A stretch of DNA of 64,000 nucleotides from RYN-230 sp963723595 (GCA_963723595.1 CAVRRQ010000005.1:106598-170597), one strand, 5' to 3'. Counted from the stretch's first letter, positions 8,274-17,326 are shown. Numbers and translations are program-made. Notes: a model not told the origin generated them from the sequence alone.

Positions 8274-8816
8274 TCAGGCGGCATTCCAGTCGAGCCCGAA
8301 CCAGACGGCCGTCCCGCGGGTGGAACCGTCCCGGTAGGTGTGGTGACCCCACCAGGCCGACAGCGCCTGGACGGTCAGCAGCCCGTGCCCGGATTCCGCG
8401 AGCCGCCCGGCCGGGCCCGGGGTGGGCGCGAGGGTGGTGTCGGAACCGTCGTCCAGCACGGCCACGCATGCGGACGTCCGCCCCCGCCAGACGAGGACCT
8501 GGAACTTCCCGCTCCGGCCGGAGCGGGTGTGCCGGATCGCGTTGCTGGCCAGTTCCGACGCGCACAGCAGGGCGTCGTCCGCCACGGGGCAGCTGTCCAG
8601 GATCCGGGCCACGAACCGGCGGGCCTGCGCCACCTGCTCCGGGCGCCCGGGGAACACGCGCCGTTTCGGGGTGGTGACCAGCCGCGCGCCGTGCCAGGCC
8701 AGCTGGGTCAGCGAATCAGCCGGTAAGGCGTGCGGGGATACGCCACGCAGCAGCGAAGGCGCGAAAGCCGCCGCGGCCGGTGCCGCGGGGGCGGCAGTTG
8801 GTGAGCTGCCCAACAT
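8274..8816 (-). CDS. RsbW-like ATP-binding regulatory protein (first paralog)
   Basis: A 180-residue protein with a C-terminal HATPase_c domain of the anti-sigma-factor kinase type. Its N-box is ALLCASELASNAIRHTRSG, its G1 region VLDDGSD and its G2 region LAESGHGLLTVQALSAWWG. The Ala/Pro-rich first 40 residues are probably disordered. The ATG at 8816 is chosen because GGGGAGAGG sits just upstream, although the frame extends further. Such ATPases are abundant in streptomycete-like genomes beside XRE/DUF397 pairs. A paralog is at 11852-12364; the cognate sigma or anti-anti-sigma factor is not identifiable. Confidence 0.8.
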   Translation of the reverse strand: MLGSSPTAAPAAPAAAAFAPSLLRGVSPHALPADSLTQLAWHGARLVTTPKRRVFPGRPEQVAQARRFVARILDSCPVADDALLCASELASNAIRHTRSGRSGKFQVLVWRGRTSACVAVLDDGSDTTLAPTPGPAGRLAESGHGLLTVQALSAWWGHHTYRDGSTRGTAVWFGLDWNAA

Positions 8817-9197
8817 GACGCCTCTCCCCATGGACGTGTGGTATGGGCACTTTTGTCTCCCCCACTCTGCCGGTAGCGGGGGAGGTTTGCTAGAGCCTGG
8901 ATGCACAAAAGCCATAAGCAATTCGTAAATAGGGCATCCCTCATTGACCTTTGCCCGGGGCAGCCCCCAGTATCGGCGTCCATGTCCCAGTCCTGACCGC
9001 GACCCGGCCCGGCCGTGCCCCGCACCCTTCCGGCCCCGCAGCCACCGAAGCCAGCCGATCCGTAGCTGGGCGCCGGGCCCCGAAGGTGGGATTAACACCA
9101 CCGAGATTGGCGGCCGGACCCGCTATCAATGGAGGAGCACGAGGACCCCCTGGCCGGGGGTGCAGGATGAGGGGTGCGGCGCGACATGGAGGTACCG
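8817..9197. promoter_or_regulatory. Divergent intergenic region
   Basis: About 380 bases separate the RsbW-like gene from the histidine kinase gene on the other strand. I see no gene. A 7-bp stem with a 14-base loop (8857-8884) is the only structure noted. Promoters for both flanking genes should lie here. Confidence 0.35.
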
Positions 9198-10436
9198 ATG
9201 AGTGACGGCGCCAGCGGTGTCCGCCGGCTGGGCAGGCTGACCATCCGGACCTGCGTCCGCGGGCTCGTCATCGCGATCCTCTCGGTGATGCCGGGTATCC
9301 CGCTGTTCATCGCCTCCGTCCTGTCCCTCCCCCTCCTGGCCGTGGGGATCGGGGTGGTGCCCGTGCCGATGAGCCTGCTGGCCGTGCGCCGCCGGGCCGG
9401 CCAGCAGCGCCGCTTCGCGCTGGAGTGGTCGCGCGTGAGCATCCCCACGCCCTACCGCCCCCGGCCGCACGAAGTCAGCAACGGGCTGATCGGCCGGCTG
9501 CAGCGGTGCAAGTGGCTGCTGACCGACCCCGCGACCTGGCGGGACCTGCTGTGGATCCTGGTCAACATGCCGGTCGGGGTGGCGCTCGGGGCGCTGCCCG
9601 CGTTCGGCGTCGTCGTCGGGCTGGTCGGCTTGCTGTCCGGGGTGTGGCTCCACCCGGGCCACCTCAAGGAGCTGCCGCTCTTCCTGGGCTTGCTGCTGGC
9701 CGGCGTGCTCGCGGGCCCGCGGATACTGAAGGCGCACGCCCAGTTCAGTGCGGCGCTGCTGGCCCCGACCCGCAAGGAGCTCGACGCACAGCTCGGCCAG
9801 CTGAACGAGTCGCGCTCCGAGGTGGTGGACGCGTCCGCGGCCGAGCTGCGCCGGATCGAACGCGACCTGCATGACGGGGCGCAGGCCCGGCTGGTCTCGC
9901 TGGGCATGGGCATCGGCCTGGCCGAGCAGGTGCTCAGGGACGACCCCGACCTGGCGCTGAAACTGCTGGCCGAGGCGCGGGAGTCCAGCGGGCAGGCCCT
10001 GACCGACCTGCGCCACCTGGTCCGCGGAATCCACCCGCCGGTGCTGGCCGAACGGGGCCTCGACGGCGCCGTCCGGGCGCTCGCGCTGACCCTTCCGCTA
10101 CCGGTGGACGTGCGCATCGAGCTGCCGGGCCGGCCGCCGGCCCCGGTGGAGTCCGCCGCCTATTTCGCCATCGCCGAGGTACTGGCTAACGTGGTCAAGC
10201 ACAGCGCCGCGCGGAGTGCCTGGGTGCAGCTGGAGTACAGCAGTCAGGCGCGGCTGATCGCGATCATCGGCGACGACGGCACCGGCGGGGCCGTCCCCCG
10301 GATCGGCGGCGGATTGCGCGGCATCGAGCGGCGGCTGGCCGCCTTCGACGGGGTGATCGCCCTGACCAGCCCGGTCGGCGGCCCGACCGTGGTGACCATG
10401 GAGCTGCCGTGCGAGTTGTCCTTGGCGAGGACCTGA
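9198..10436 (+). CDS. Sensor histidine kinase (NarL/DesK type)
   Basis: A membrane histidine kinase of about 412 residues. The ATG at 9198 has GGAGGT just before it and is preferred to the GTG at 9174. Two hydrophobic blocks (about residues 20-62 and 115-180) form the membrane sensor. The HisKA_3 box is ELRRIERDLHDGAQARLVSL, with the phospho-acceptor His in DLHDG. The ATPase part has FAIAEVLANVVKHSAA and GDDGTGG. It overlaps the response regulator by 28 bases, so the two are one operon. The stimulus is unknown. A related system is at 38346-40533. Confidence 0.9.
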   Translation: MSDGASGVRRLGRLTIRTCVRGLVIAILSVMPGIPLFIASVLSLPLLAVGIGVVPVPMSLLAVRRRAGQQRRFALEWSRVSIPTPYRPRPHEVSNGLIGRLQRCKWLLTDPATWRDLLWILVNMPVGVALGALPAFGVVVGLVGLLSGVWLHPGHLKELPLFLGLLLAGVLAGPRILKAHAQFSAALLAPTRKELDAQLGQLNESRSEVVDASAAELRRIERDLHDGAQARLVSLGMGIGLAEQVLRDDPDLALKLLAEARESSGQALTDLRHLVRGIHPPVLAERGLDGAVRALALTLPLPVDVRIELPGRPPAPVESAAYFAIAEVLANVVKHSAARSAWVQLEYSSQARLIAIIGDDGTGGAVPRIGGGLRGIERRLAAFDGVIALTSPVGGPTVVTMELPCELSLART

Positions 10437-11053
10437 CCCTCCTGCGGGACGGTCTGATCCGGCTGCTCACCGCGTACGACATGGAGGTCGTGGAGGCCGT
10501 GGACAACGGGCCCGCGCTGTTGCACGCGCTGATCACCCACCGGCCGGACGTGGCGGTGGTGGATGTGCGGCTGCCCCCGACCTTCACCGACGAGGGCCTC
10601 AAGGCGGCGATCGAGGCCCGGGTCCAGGTACCGGGCCTGCCGGTGCTGGTCCTGTCCCAGCACGTCGAGCCGCTCTACGCCCGCGAGCTGCTGTCCGGTG
10701 GCCGCGGCGGCCTCGGCTACCTGCTCAAGGACCGGGTCTCCGACGTCCGGCGATTCATCGAGGCGGTCCGTACCGTGGCCGGCGGCGGCACCGCCATGGA
10801 CCCCGAGGTCATCTCCCAGCTGCTGGCCCGCCGCGCCCGCGACGAGCCGCTGCGCCGGCTCACCCCGCGGGAACGCGAAGTGCTCGCCCTGATGGCCGAG
10901 GGACGCACCAACGCCGGCATCGCGGCCCGGCTCGTGGTCACCGAGAAGGCCGTCAGCAAGCACATCAACAACATATTCACCAAGCTTGGCCTGTACCGCG
11001 GCGGCGACGACAACCGCCGCGTCCTGGCCGTCCTGACCTACCTCAACGTCTGA
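10409..11053 (+). CDS. LuxR-type response regulator
   Basis: A 214-residue NarL/FixJ-type regulator starting at a GTG inside the kinase gene. The receiver has GEDL acidic residues near the N-terminus, phospho-acceptor Asp in VAVVDVRLPP and Lys in YLLKDRV. The output is a LuxR helix-turn-helix: LTPREREVLALMAEGRTN and then VSKHINNIFTKLGL. It is partnered with the kinase at 9198. Confidence 0.92.
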   Translation: MRVVLGEDLTLLRDGLIRLLTAYDMEVVEAVDNGPALLHALITHRPDVAVVDVRLPPTFTDEGLKAAIEARVQVPGLPVLVLSQHVEPLYARELLSGGRGGLGYLLKDRVSDVRRFIEAVRTVAGGGTAMDPEVISQLLARRARDEPLRRLTPREREVLALMAEGRTNAGIAARLVVTEKAVSKHINNIFTKLGLYRGGDDNRRVLAVLTYLNV

Positions 11054-11188
11054 GGTGAAACGCCTCAGCCGCTCGGATGAGTCCTGGCCAGGACTGGATG
11101 ATCGGTTGCGGACCCTTCTGGCGCGCTTCTTCGGCACCCTGCTGTCTGTCGGCGTCTCCCTCTAGACTGTGCGCTGAGGTGATGACCC

Positions 11189-11515
11189 ATGACCGCGAGA
11201 GCCCATGACCTCACTGGACGTGGTGCCCCATTTCTGGCTTCTCCCAGCCCGGATCTCGACGCCATCCGGGCTGCCCTTCTCCCCGAGGATGTCGCCGGCT
11301 TCGACCAGGAATTCCGCGCCGTCATGGCGGAGGCCACCGCGAGCATGAACCTGTCGGGGGTGGCTGCATTCCTGGAGCGATGGCGCAGAGTGGCCTGGTC
11401 GTCGGGCGATCCGGAAGGACACCGGGCGATGCTGGGCCGGGCGGGACAGCTTCTCGCCGGGCAGCACGTGCCCACCACACCGTGGGCCGAGACTCAGTCC
11501 ACCCTGGGGTTGTAG
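11189..11515 (+). CDS. DUF6247-like protein, candidate antitoxin
   Basis: A 108-residue protein resembling actinobacterial DUF6247 proteins. It has a Pro/Ser-rich start, then IRAALLPEDVAGFDQEFRAV and FLERWRRVAWSS. In other actinomycetes such genes often precede a RelE-like gene. Here the stop codon directly abuts the start of the 11516 gene, so the pair is probably co-translated. Antitoxin function is inferred from this arrangement only. Confidence 0.6.
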   Translation: MTARAHDLTGRGAPFLASPSPDLDAIRAALLPEDVAGFDQEFRAVMAEATASMNLSGVAAFLERWRRVAWSSGDPEGHRAMLGRAGQLLAGQHVPTTPWAETQSTLGL

Positions 11516-11767
11516 GTGTACAAGGTCGAGTCCGACGACGAGGCCGCATACCAAATCGCCGCGCTCCCCGCAGCGGCACTTCCGGCCTACGCATCCCTGA
11601 TCGACTTAGTCGCGTTACATCCTTGGAGCGGTGAGTCCCTCCGGGGCACCGATCCCGATTCGCCTATGCGGTCGCACACCTTCAGCGAGGGCGCCGGTCT
11701 CGCCATCTACCTGATCCTGGAAGATCAGCAACGCGTCGTTGTCTTACGTGTGCTGTGGTCAGATTAA
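11516..11767 (+). CDS. RelE/ParE-like small protein, candidate toxin
   Basis: An 83-residue protein read from a GTG immediately after the DUF6247-like gene. The pattern (YQIAALPAAALPAYASLIDL, then HPWSGESLRGTD and VVVLRVLWSD) resembles RelE/ParE-superfamily toxins: an N-terminal helix pair followed by a beta sheet ending in a short strand. Catalytic residues cannot be assigned with confidence. It would be the toxin of a type II pair if the DUF6247-like protein is the antitoxin. Confidence 0.55.
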   Translation: MYKVESDDEAAYQIAALPAAALPAYASLIDLVALHPWSGESLRGTDPDSPMRSHTFSEGAGLAIYLILEDQQRVVVLRVLWSD

Positions 11768-11851
11768 GCCGGACGCTCCAGCGCGGGCCGAACTGCCAGC
11801 TGGAGTCCAGTTCATTCCGGCCTGCGCAGCTGGTGGCGGACTGGACGGTTA

Positions 11852-12364
11852 TCACGGGGGCCAGGTCAGCTGGAACCAGACGGCGCGGCCGGGTAAGCCG
11901 GACTGGCTCAGGTCCTGATGGCCCCAGGCGGCGGCGAGGTCCGCGACCACGCGGAGCCCGTGACCGGACTCGGCTAGCTCTTCCGGCCCGGGCGACCTGG
12001 ACGCAGGGCCGTGCGGGCCGCCGTCGTCTATAACCGCGACGCAGGCCGAGGCGCGGCCGCGCCACACCAGGACCTGGAACCGGCCGCCCTGGCCGGAGCG
12101 GGTGTGCTGGATCGCGTTGCTGGCCAGCTCCGACACGCACAGCACCGCGTCGTCGGCGGCCGGGCAGCCCTCCAGGGCCCGGGCCACGAACCGGCGGGCC
12201 TGCCCGGCCTGGTCCGGGCGGCCGGGAAAGACCCGCCGCCGCGGGCTGGCCACCAGCCGCGCACCCTCCCCGGCCAGCTGGGCCAGGATCCCCGCGGGGG
12301 CCGTCGGTCCGGGCGGGGCACCAGAGCGGGCCGGAGTGCGGGCGACCGCGGCACACGATGACAT
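11852..12364 (-). CDS. RsbW-like ATP-binding regulatory protein (second paralog)
   Basis: A 170-residue protein closely similar to the one at 8274-8816. It shares RRVFPGRP, QARRFVARAL, AVLCVSELASNAIQHTRSG (N-box), FQVLVWRGRASACVAVIDDG and LAESGHGLRVVADLAAAWG. GGAGG lies 5 bases before the ATG at 12364. It diverges from an XRE/DUF5753-DUF397 pair, the classical arrangement of whiJ-like loci in streptomycetes. It probably acts in that regulatory set as a serine kinase or an ATP-binding partner. Confidence 0.82.
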   Translation of the reverse strand: MSSCAAVARTPARSGAPPGPTAPAGILAQLAGEGARLVASPRRRVFPGRPDQAGQARRFVARALEGCPAADDAVLCVSELASNAIQHTRSGQGGRFQVLVWRGRASACVAVIDDGGPHGPASRSPGPEELAESGHGLRVVADLAAAWGHQDLSQSGLPGRAVWFQLTWPP

Positions 12365-12518
12365 CCGGGCCTCCAATCTCGTTGGTCGCGAGAGGCTGAC
12401 CCGGCTAGGTTCTCGTTATCTGCCTACGCAACGCTAGAGAGTGCGCACGGTCAGCGAACCGGTCAGATCAGCCCGCGCGGTTGTAGGGCGCGGTAGGAAC
12501 GCACCCGAAGGAGCGACG

Positions 12519-13362
12519 ATGGCATTACGGGACCCGGAAGCCGGCGCGAGCCCGCTCGCGCTGTTCGGCGCGGAGCTGCGGCACTACCGCACGGCCGCGG
12601 GGCTGAGCCAGGAACAGCTCGGCGACCGGATCGGCTACTCGGCCGCGCTGGTCGGCGCGGTGGAGACCGCGCGGCGGATGCCCACCGAGGACTTCACCGC
12701 CCGGTGCGACGTGGTCGGGGAACTGGGTACCGGCGGTGCGTTGCTGCGGTTGCGGGCGCACCTGCGGGATCAGCTGCACCGGCAGGTCTGGCCGCCGTGG
12801 TTCCGGGAGTGGCCGAGCATCGAGCGCGAGGCCCTGTCGCTGCGCACGTGGGAACTGGTCCTCATCCCGGGACTGCTTCAGACGGCCGACTATGCGCGGG
12901 CCATGCTGCGCGGAGCATTGCCTGACGCCACTGATGAGGACGTCGAACAGCAGGTAGACGCCCGAATGGGGCGCCAGCAGATCCTGCGCTCGGCAAGACC
13001 CTCCGATGCTGTGGGCGATCATGGATGAGGCGGCACTGCGGCGCCGCGGTCGGCTGCGCGCGGACGCATGCGAGCCCAACTCGGCACATCTCCTGGAAGC
13101 GGCACAGAAGCCTAAGATCAAGGTGCTTACTGTGCCGGCCTCGACCGGCGCTCACGTCGGCGTACTCGGCCCGTTTGTCATCGCCGAATTCCGTGACACC
13201 CCAGATATCGCCTACCTCGACACGGCCGCCGGTGGGCAGATTGCTGACCACCCCGAGATCGTGAAGGCCTGCGATCAGGTCTTCGATACTCTGCGGGCAG
13301 AGGCCCTGCCTCCGCGGGCCTCGCTGGAGTTGATCGCTGAGGTGAGAGACATATGGACCTGA
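12519..13362 (+). CDS. XRE regulator with DUF5753 (WhiJ/Scr1-like; frame break near 13000)
   Basis: A regulator of about 280 residues. It starts at the ATG at 12519 behind GAAGGAG. An N-terminal XRE helix-turn-helix (ELRHYRTAAGLSQEQLGDRI, then SAALVGAVETARRMP) is followed by DUF5753, with WELVLIPGLLQTADYARAML, QQVDARMGRQQIL and, after the break, PMLWAIMDEAALRRR and FVIAEF. One extra base near 13000 shifts the frame. It overlaps the DUF397 gene by 10 bases. In related systems (WhiJ; Scr1) the small DUF397 partner counteracts the DNA-binding protein. Confidence 0.85.
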
Positions 13363-13550
13363 GCCGCGCCGCCTGGCGTAAGGCCTCCGCCAGCTCGACC
13401 GGGAACTGCGTGGAGGTCGCGGTCAACCTGCCCGGCGTCGTCGCCGTCCGCGACTCCAAGGACCCGGCCGGCCCGGCGCTGACCTTGACCCCCGCCGCCT
13501 GGCAGGCGTTCACCGCCCGCCTCCGCCGGGGGGACGCCGGGCCGTCCTGA
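13353..13550 (+). CDS. DUF397 protein
   Basis: A 65-residue DUF397 protein with the usual pattern: LSRAAWRKASASSTGNCVEV, VAVRDSKDPAGPALTL and AWQAFTARLRRGD. It overlaps the 3' end of the XRE/DUF5753 gene and is its expected partner. DUF397 proteins are common only in actinomycetes. Confidence 0.9.
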   Translation: MDLSRAAWRKASASSTGNCVEVAVNLPGVVAVRDSKDPAGPALTLTPAAWQAFTARLRRGDAGPS

Positions 13551-13700
13551 CCCTCCGTCGTTCGTCACCTTCGTGTGCGGGCCGAAGAAGACCTCCAGGT
13601 CATCGCCGGCGTCACCCGATGCCGGAGTCGTGACCGGTTCCGGTCTGCCTGCCCGCATCCCACCGCCACCCTCGTCGGTCTCCTCCTCTATTTAGACCAG

Positions 13701-13735
13701 CGAGGCGGCCTGCTGTACCACAGCAGGCCGCCTCG
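13701..13735. terminator. Bidirectional terminator hairpin
   Basis: A perfect 16-bp stem with a 3-base loop (ACC) lies between the convergent DUF397 gene and the ABC permease gene. It can end transcription from both sides. There is no U-tract, as is usual in actinomycetes. Confidence 0.82.
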
Positions 13736-13747
13736 TATATCCGAGGA

Positions 13748-14528
13748 TCACGCGGCGGTCCGGTGCTGGAAGAGCCAGGACGCCGCGGCGAACGACACGG
13801 CCAGGATGCCCGGCGCACCAGGCGCACGCGATCCACGCCTCGTGGCCCACGGCCACGCCGGTCGAGGTGTGCCCCATCCACAGGCCGCGCATGGTCTCCA
13901 CGATCGGCGTGAACGGCTGGTGCTCCGCGAACCCGCGCATCCAGCCCGGCAGGGTCTGCGCCGGCACGAACGCCGTGCTGACGTAGGGCAGGAACATGAG
14001 CACGAACGTGAACGAGTTCGCCGCCTCGACGCTGCCGGCCAGCAGCCCGACCGCGGCCGCCAGCCAGGACAGGGCCAGCACGAAGAACACGATCATGGCC
14101 GCGGCCCCGGCCCAGCCCGCCGGGCCCGCGGTGGGACGCCAGCCGACCGCCAGGCCCACGCCGATGACCAGGGCCGTGGCGACGAGGTTGCGGGCCAGGC
14201 TGGCCACGACGTGGCCGACCAGGACCAGGGAGCCGCTGATCGGCATGGACCGGAAGCGGTCCACGATGCCGTTGGTCATGTCGGTCGCCACCGCGACCGC
14301 GGTGGTGCCCGCGCCGAATCCGGCGCACAGCACGATCAGGCCGGGCACCACGTAGTTGGCGTAGGTACCGCCGGCGTTGAACGCGCCGCCGAACACGTAC
14401 ACGAACATCAGCATCAGCACCACGGGCAGCATCAGCGCGGTGAAGAACGCCTCCGGGTCGCGCAGCGACCGGCGGACGCAGCGGGTGACCATGACCCGCG
14501 AGTCGGTGAGTGCGTAGGCCATGCTCAT
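13748..14528 (-). CDS. ABC-2 type permease, DrrB-like (frame break near 13814)
   Basis: A membrane protein of about 260 residues with six hydrophobic segments, of the DrrB/ABC-2 exporter family. Seen are LRDPEAFFTALMLPVVLMLM, the ABC-2 signature around FRSMPISGSLVLVGHVVA, and FLPYVSTAFVPAQTLPGWM with HQPFTPIVETMRGL. AAGGAG precedes the ATG at 14528. Near 13814 one extra base interrupts the last helix; correction gives ILAVSFAAASWLFQHRTAA and a stop at 13748. It overlaps the ATPase gene (ATGA), so the two form one exporter. Confidence 0.85.
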
Positions 14529-15510
14529 CGGGCCATCTCCTTCGTTTCGTGCTGGGTGGCTGATCCGGGGTGGCGCCGGCTGATCCGGCGTGGGCGGTGC
14601 CGGTGACGGAGAGGAACACGTCGTCCAAGCTGGGCCGGTAGGTGGACACCTTGCAGGCGGGCGCACCGGCCTCCTGGAGCCGGCCCAGGATCTGGAAGAT
14701 CTCGCCGGCCGTGCCCTCGGTAGCCACGTCGATGGTGCGCAGCCGGCCGTCCGCGCGCACCGGGTCGAGCCCGCCGAGCGCCCGCTCGTAGGCGGCCAGG
14801 TCTGCGAACTGGAGCCGGACCACCTCCGCGCCCAGTCTCGCCTTGAGCTCGTCGGGTGTCCCGCGGGCCACGACCCGGCCGTGGTCGAGCACCACGACCG
14901 TGTCCGCCAGCTGGTCCGCTTCTTCCAGGTACTGGGTGGTCAGCAGGACCGTGACGCCCTCCCCGGCCAGGCGGCGGACCGTGCTCCACGTCTGTTCGCG
15001 GCTGCGCGGGTCCAGTCCGGTGGTCGGCTCGTCCAGGAACACGAGTGGGGGCCGGGCGATCATGCTGATGGCCAGGTCCAGGCGCCGCCGCATGCCGCCC
15101 GAGTACTTGGCCGCCCGGCGGCCGGCCGCGTCGGCCAGGTCGAACTCGGCCAGCAGTTCCGAGGCCCGGGCCCGGGCCGCCATCCGGGACAGGCGCAGCA
15201 GTTGCGCCATCATCTCCAGGTTCTCCCGGCCGGTCAGCTTCTCGTCCACCGCCGCGAACTGCCCGGTCAGGCTGATCGACTGCCTGACCCCGACGGGGTC
15301 GGCGCGCAGGTCGTGCCCGGCGATGGTGGCGGTCCCCGCGTCCGGGCGCAGCAGGGTGGCCAGGATCCGGACCATCGTGGTCTTGCCCGCGCCGTTCGGT
15401 CCGAGCAGGGCCAGCACCGAGCCGGTCTCGACCGCCAGCTCCACGTGATCCAGTACGGGGTGGCCGCCGAAGGACTTGCAGATGCCCTCGGCTTCAACTG
15501 TGTATGTCAT
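14525..15510 (-). CDS. ABC transporter ATP-binding protein, DrrA-like
   Basis: An ATPase of about 328 residues of the daunorubicin-resistance (DrrA) type. Walker A is LLGPNGAGKTT, the signature KYSGGMRRRLDLA, Walker B LVFLDEPTTGLDPRSR and the H-loop region TTQYLEEADQLAD. The C-terminal extension includes PSLDDVFLSVTG. A break near 14565 is needed to reach the stop at 14525 that overlaps the permease start. There is no ribosome site before ATG 15510, and the TetR operator ends seven bases upstream, so the mRNA may be leaderless. The substrate is unknown, probably a hydrophobic drug. Confidence 0.87.
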
Positions 15511-15516
15511 ACACTG

Positions 15517-15539
15517 AACTGTATGCGCCGTATACAGTT
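15517..15539. promoter_or_regulatory. TetR operator for the ABC exporter
   Basis: A perfect inverted repeat AACTGTAT-N7-ATACAGTT lies between the divergent exporter and TetR genes and almost touches the exporter start codon. The position and geometry fit repression by the adjacent TetR protein. Confidence 0.75.
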
Positions 15540-15599
15540 GAGGTCAAGCGGGTATTGCGCCGCCTCCCTGAGCTTTTGTCGGCCCCGTAAGGTGGCGGG

Positions 15600-16469
15600 A
15601 TGACGGAGGAGCCGATGCCTGCTCAGCGCGGAGCAGATGCGGAAGGTCGCACGGCGGATGCCGGAGGTGCTGACGCCGCCCGGCCGGTTCAGAGCGCGCC
15701 GTCCCCGCCCCTCCCCCCGGGCCTGGACCTGCTCTGGGGCCGCCGTGGCCGGGGCCAGCGCGGCCCGAAACCGGGCCTGTCCGTCAACGCGATCGTGGCG
15801 GCTGCCATCCGGATCGCCGACGCCGAGGGCCTGGAGGCGGTGTCCATGGCTCACGTCGCCGAGCAGCTGGGCTTCACCACGATGTCGCTGTACCGGCACG
15901 TCACCAGCAAGGAAGAACTCCTCCAGCTGATGTGGAACGCCAGTGCGCAGGGGGCCGAGGAGCTGGTCATCACCGGGGATGACTGGCGGGCCCGGTTGCG
16001 GATGTGGGCCATGGTCCAGCGGGAGGCGATCGACCGCCACCCGTGGATCACCCAGATGCCGATGGCCGCGCCGCCGATGGCGCCGAACTCGCTGACGTTC
16101 GTGGAGCGCGGGCTGGAGGCGATGGACGATTCCGGCCTGGCCGATGCGGACAAGCTCCGGGTCATCGGCCTGATCAGCTCGTACACGCTCAGCGAAGCCC
16201 GGATGGCCCACGACGCGGCCCGCGCCGCCCGGCAGGCGCAGGCCGCTGCCGCCGCGGGTGAGCCCCAGCCCGCCTGGACCTGGGAAGGGCTGGTGCGCGA
16301 GGTGGCGGACGAGCAGACCTACCCCCGGCTGCACCGCCTGGCCTGGTCGGGCGGCATCGGGGAAGACCCGTCGGGCTGGGACGAGCAGGAAGAATTCAGC
16401 TTCGGCCTGGACCGCATCCTCGACGGCGTCGAGGTCTTGATCTCCCGCACCGAGGCCGACCACGGCTGA
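15600..16469 (+). CDS. TetR-family regulator of the adjacent ABC exporter
   Basis: A 289-residue TetR protein with a TetR_C_1-type C-terminal domain. After a disordered Ala/Pro-rich lead of about 55 residues comes the DNA-binding domain: IVAAAIRIADAEGLEAVSMA, then VAEQLGFTTMSLYRHVTSKE. The ligand domain includes WAMVQREAIDRHPWI and EEFSFGLDRILDGVEVLI. It diverges from the exporter across a palindromic operator, so it is very likely its drug-responsive repressor. The ATG at 15630 is an alternative start. Confidence 0.88.
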   Translation: MTEEPMPAQRGADAEGRTADAGGADAARPVQSAPSPPLPPGLDLLWGRRGRGQRGPKPGLSVNAIVAAAIRIADAEGLEAVSMAHVAEQLGFTTMSLYRHVTSKEELLQLMWNASAQGAEELVITGDDWRARLRMWAMVQREAIDRHPWITQMPMAAPPMAPNSLTFVERGLEAMDDSGLADADKLRVIGLISSYTLSEARMAHDAARAARQAQAAAAAGEPQPAWTWEGLVREVADEQTYPRLHRLAWSGGIGEDPSGWDEQEEFSFGLDRILDGVEVLISRTEADHG

Positions 16470-16481
16470 TCCCTGGGGATT

Positions 16482-16536
16482 CCATGATCCTGGTCAAAAA
16501 CTGCTGTCATTTCGCAGCTATGGCCCAGGATCATGG
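16482..16536. repeat. Long inverted repeat between convergent genes
   Basis: Perfect 12-bp arms, CCATGATCCTGG and CCAGGATCATGG, enclose a 31-base loop. It sits between the ends of the TetR gene and the response regulator gene. It may act as a terminator, but the long AT-richer loop and non-GC arms are unlike the other terminators here, so a REP-type element is possible. Confidence 0.6.
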
Positions 16537-16570
16537 ACCCTGTCGCGGAGGGGTACCCATCGGGGCGTGT

Positions 16571-17326
16571 TCATTGATGGGACCCGGTGTCCGGGGTTGA
16601 TCCTTCCGGGCCTGATCCGCCGGGCGTGACGAGGCCGGTTTCGTAGGCGAAGACGACGGCCTGGGCCCGGTCGCGCAGATCCAGCTTGGCCAGGATGCGG
16701 CCGACGTAGGTCTTGGTCGTCTGCTGGGCGATGACCAGGGTGTCGCTGATCTCGGTGTTGGACAGACCGCGGGCGATCAGCCGCAGCACCTCAGACTCGC
16801 GGTGGGTGAGCGCGGCGACCGAGGCCGGGAAGGGCGGGTCCGGGCGTGGCTGGCGGGCGAAGTCGGCGATCAGCCGCCGGGTCACCGCGGGGGCGAGCAG
16901 GGCGTCACCGGCGGCCACGACGCGGACCGCGTGGACCAGTTCGGCAGCGGTGGCGTCCTTGAGCAGGAAGCCGCTGGCGCCGGCCCGCAACGCCTCATAC
17001 ACGTAGTCGTCGAGGTCGAACGTGGTGAGCATCAGTACCCGCGGCCGCTGCGGGCCGGCCGCGGAGCCGAGGACCTGGCGGGTGGCCAGCAGGCCGTCCA
17101 TCACCGGCATCCGCACGTCCATCAGGACCACGTCGGGGTGCAGGTGCCGCGTCTGGCGGACCGCATCCGCGCCGTCAGCGGCCTGGCCCACCACCACCAG
17201 GCCCGGCTGGGCGGCGAGGACCGCGGCGAAGCCCTCTCGCACCATCGCCTGGTCATCGGCGATCAGGCATCGCGTGGTCGCACCGCCGCCCGCTGGACCG
17301 CCGCCCGCTGGACCGCCGTCTGTCAT
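16571..17326 (-). CDS. LuxR-type response regulator
   Basis: A 251-residue NarL-type regulator. A Gly/Pro-rich lead precedes the receiver, with LIADDQAMVREGF, Asp in VVLMDVRMPVMDG and Lys in GFLLKDA. The LuxR output has LTHRESEVLRLIARGLSNTE and TTKTYVGRILAKLDLRDR. It overlaps the kinase gene by four bases. The ABC genes starting at 18832 on the other strand are its likely targets. Confidence 0.92.
   Translation of the reverse strand: MTDGGPAGGGPAGGGATTRCLIADDQAMVREGFAAVLAAQPGLVVVGQAADGADAVRQTRHLHPDVVLMDVRMPVMDGLLATRQVLGSAAGPQRPRVLMLTTFDLDDYVYEALRAGASGFLLKDATAAELVHAVRVVAAGDALLAPAVTRRLIADFARQPRPDPPFPASVAALTHRESEVLRLIARGLSNTEISDTLVIAQQTTKTYVGRILAKLDLRDRAQAVVFAYETGLVTPGGSGPEGSTPDTGSHQ

Noticed and set aside
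12525..13121. Long minus-strand frame opposite the XRE/DUF5753 gene
   Set aside because: It mirrors the real gene on the plus strand and has the composition of an antisense shadow.
13575..14606. 343-codon plus-strand frame opposite the ABC permease
   Set aside because: The minus strand carries clear permease helices; this frame is His/Arg/Gly-rich shadow sequence.
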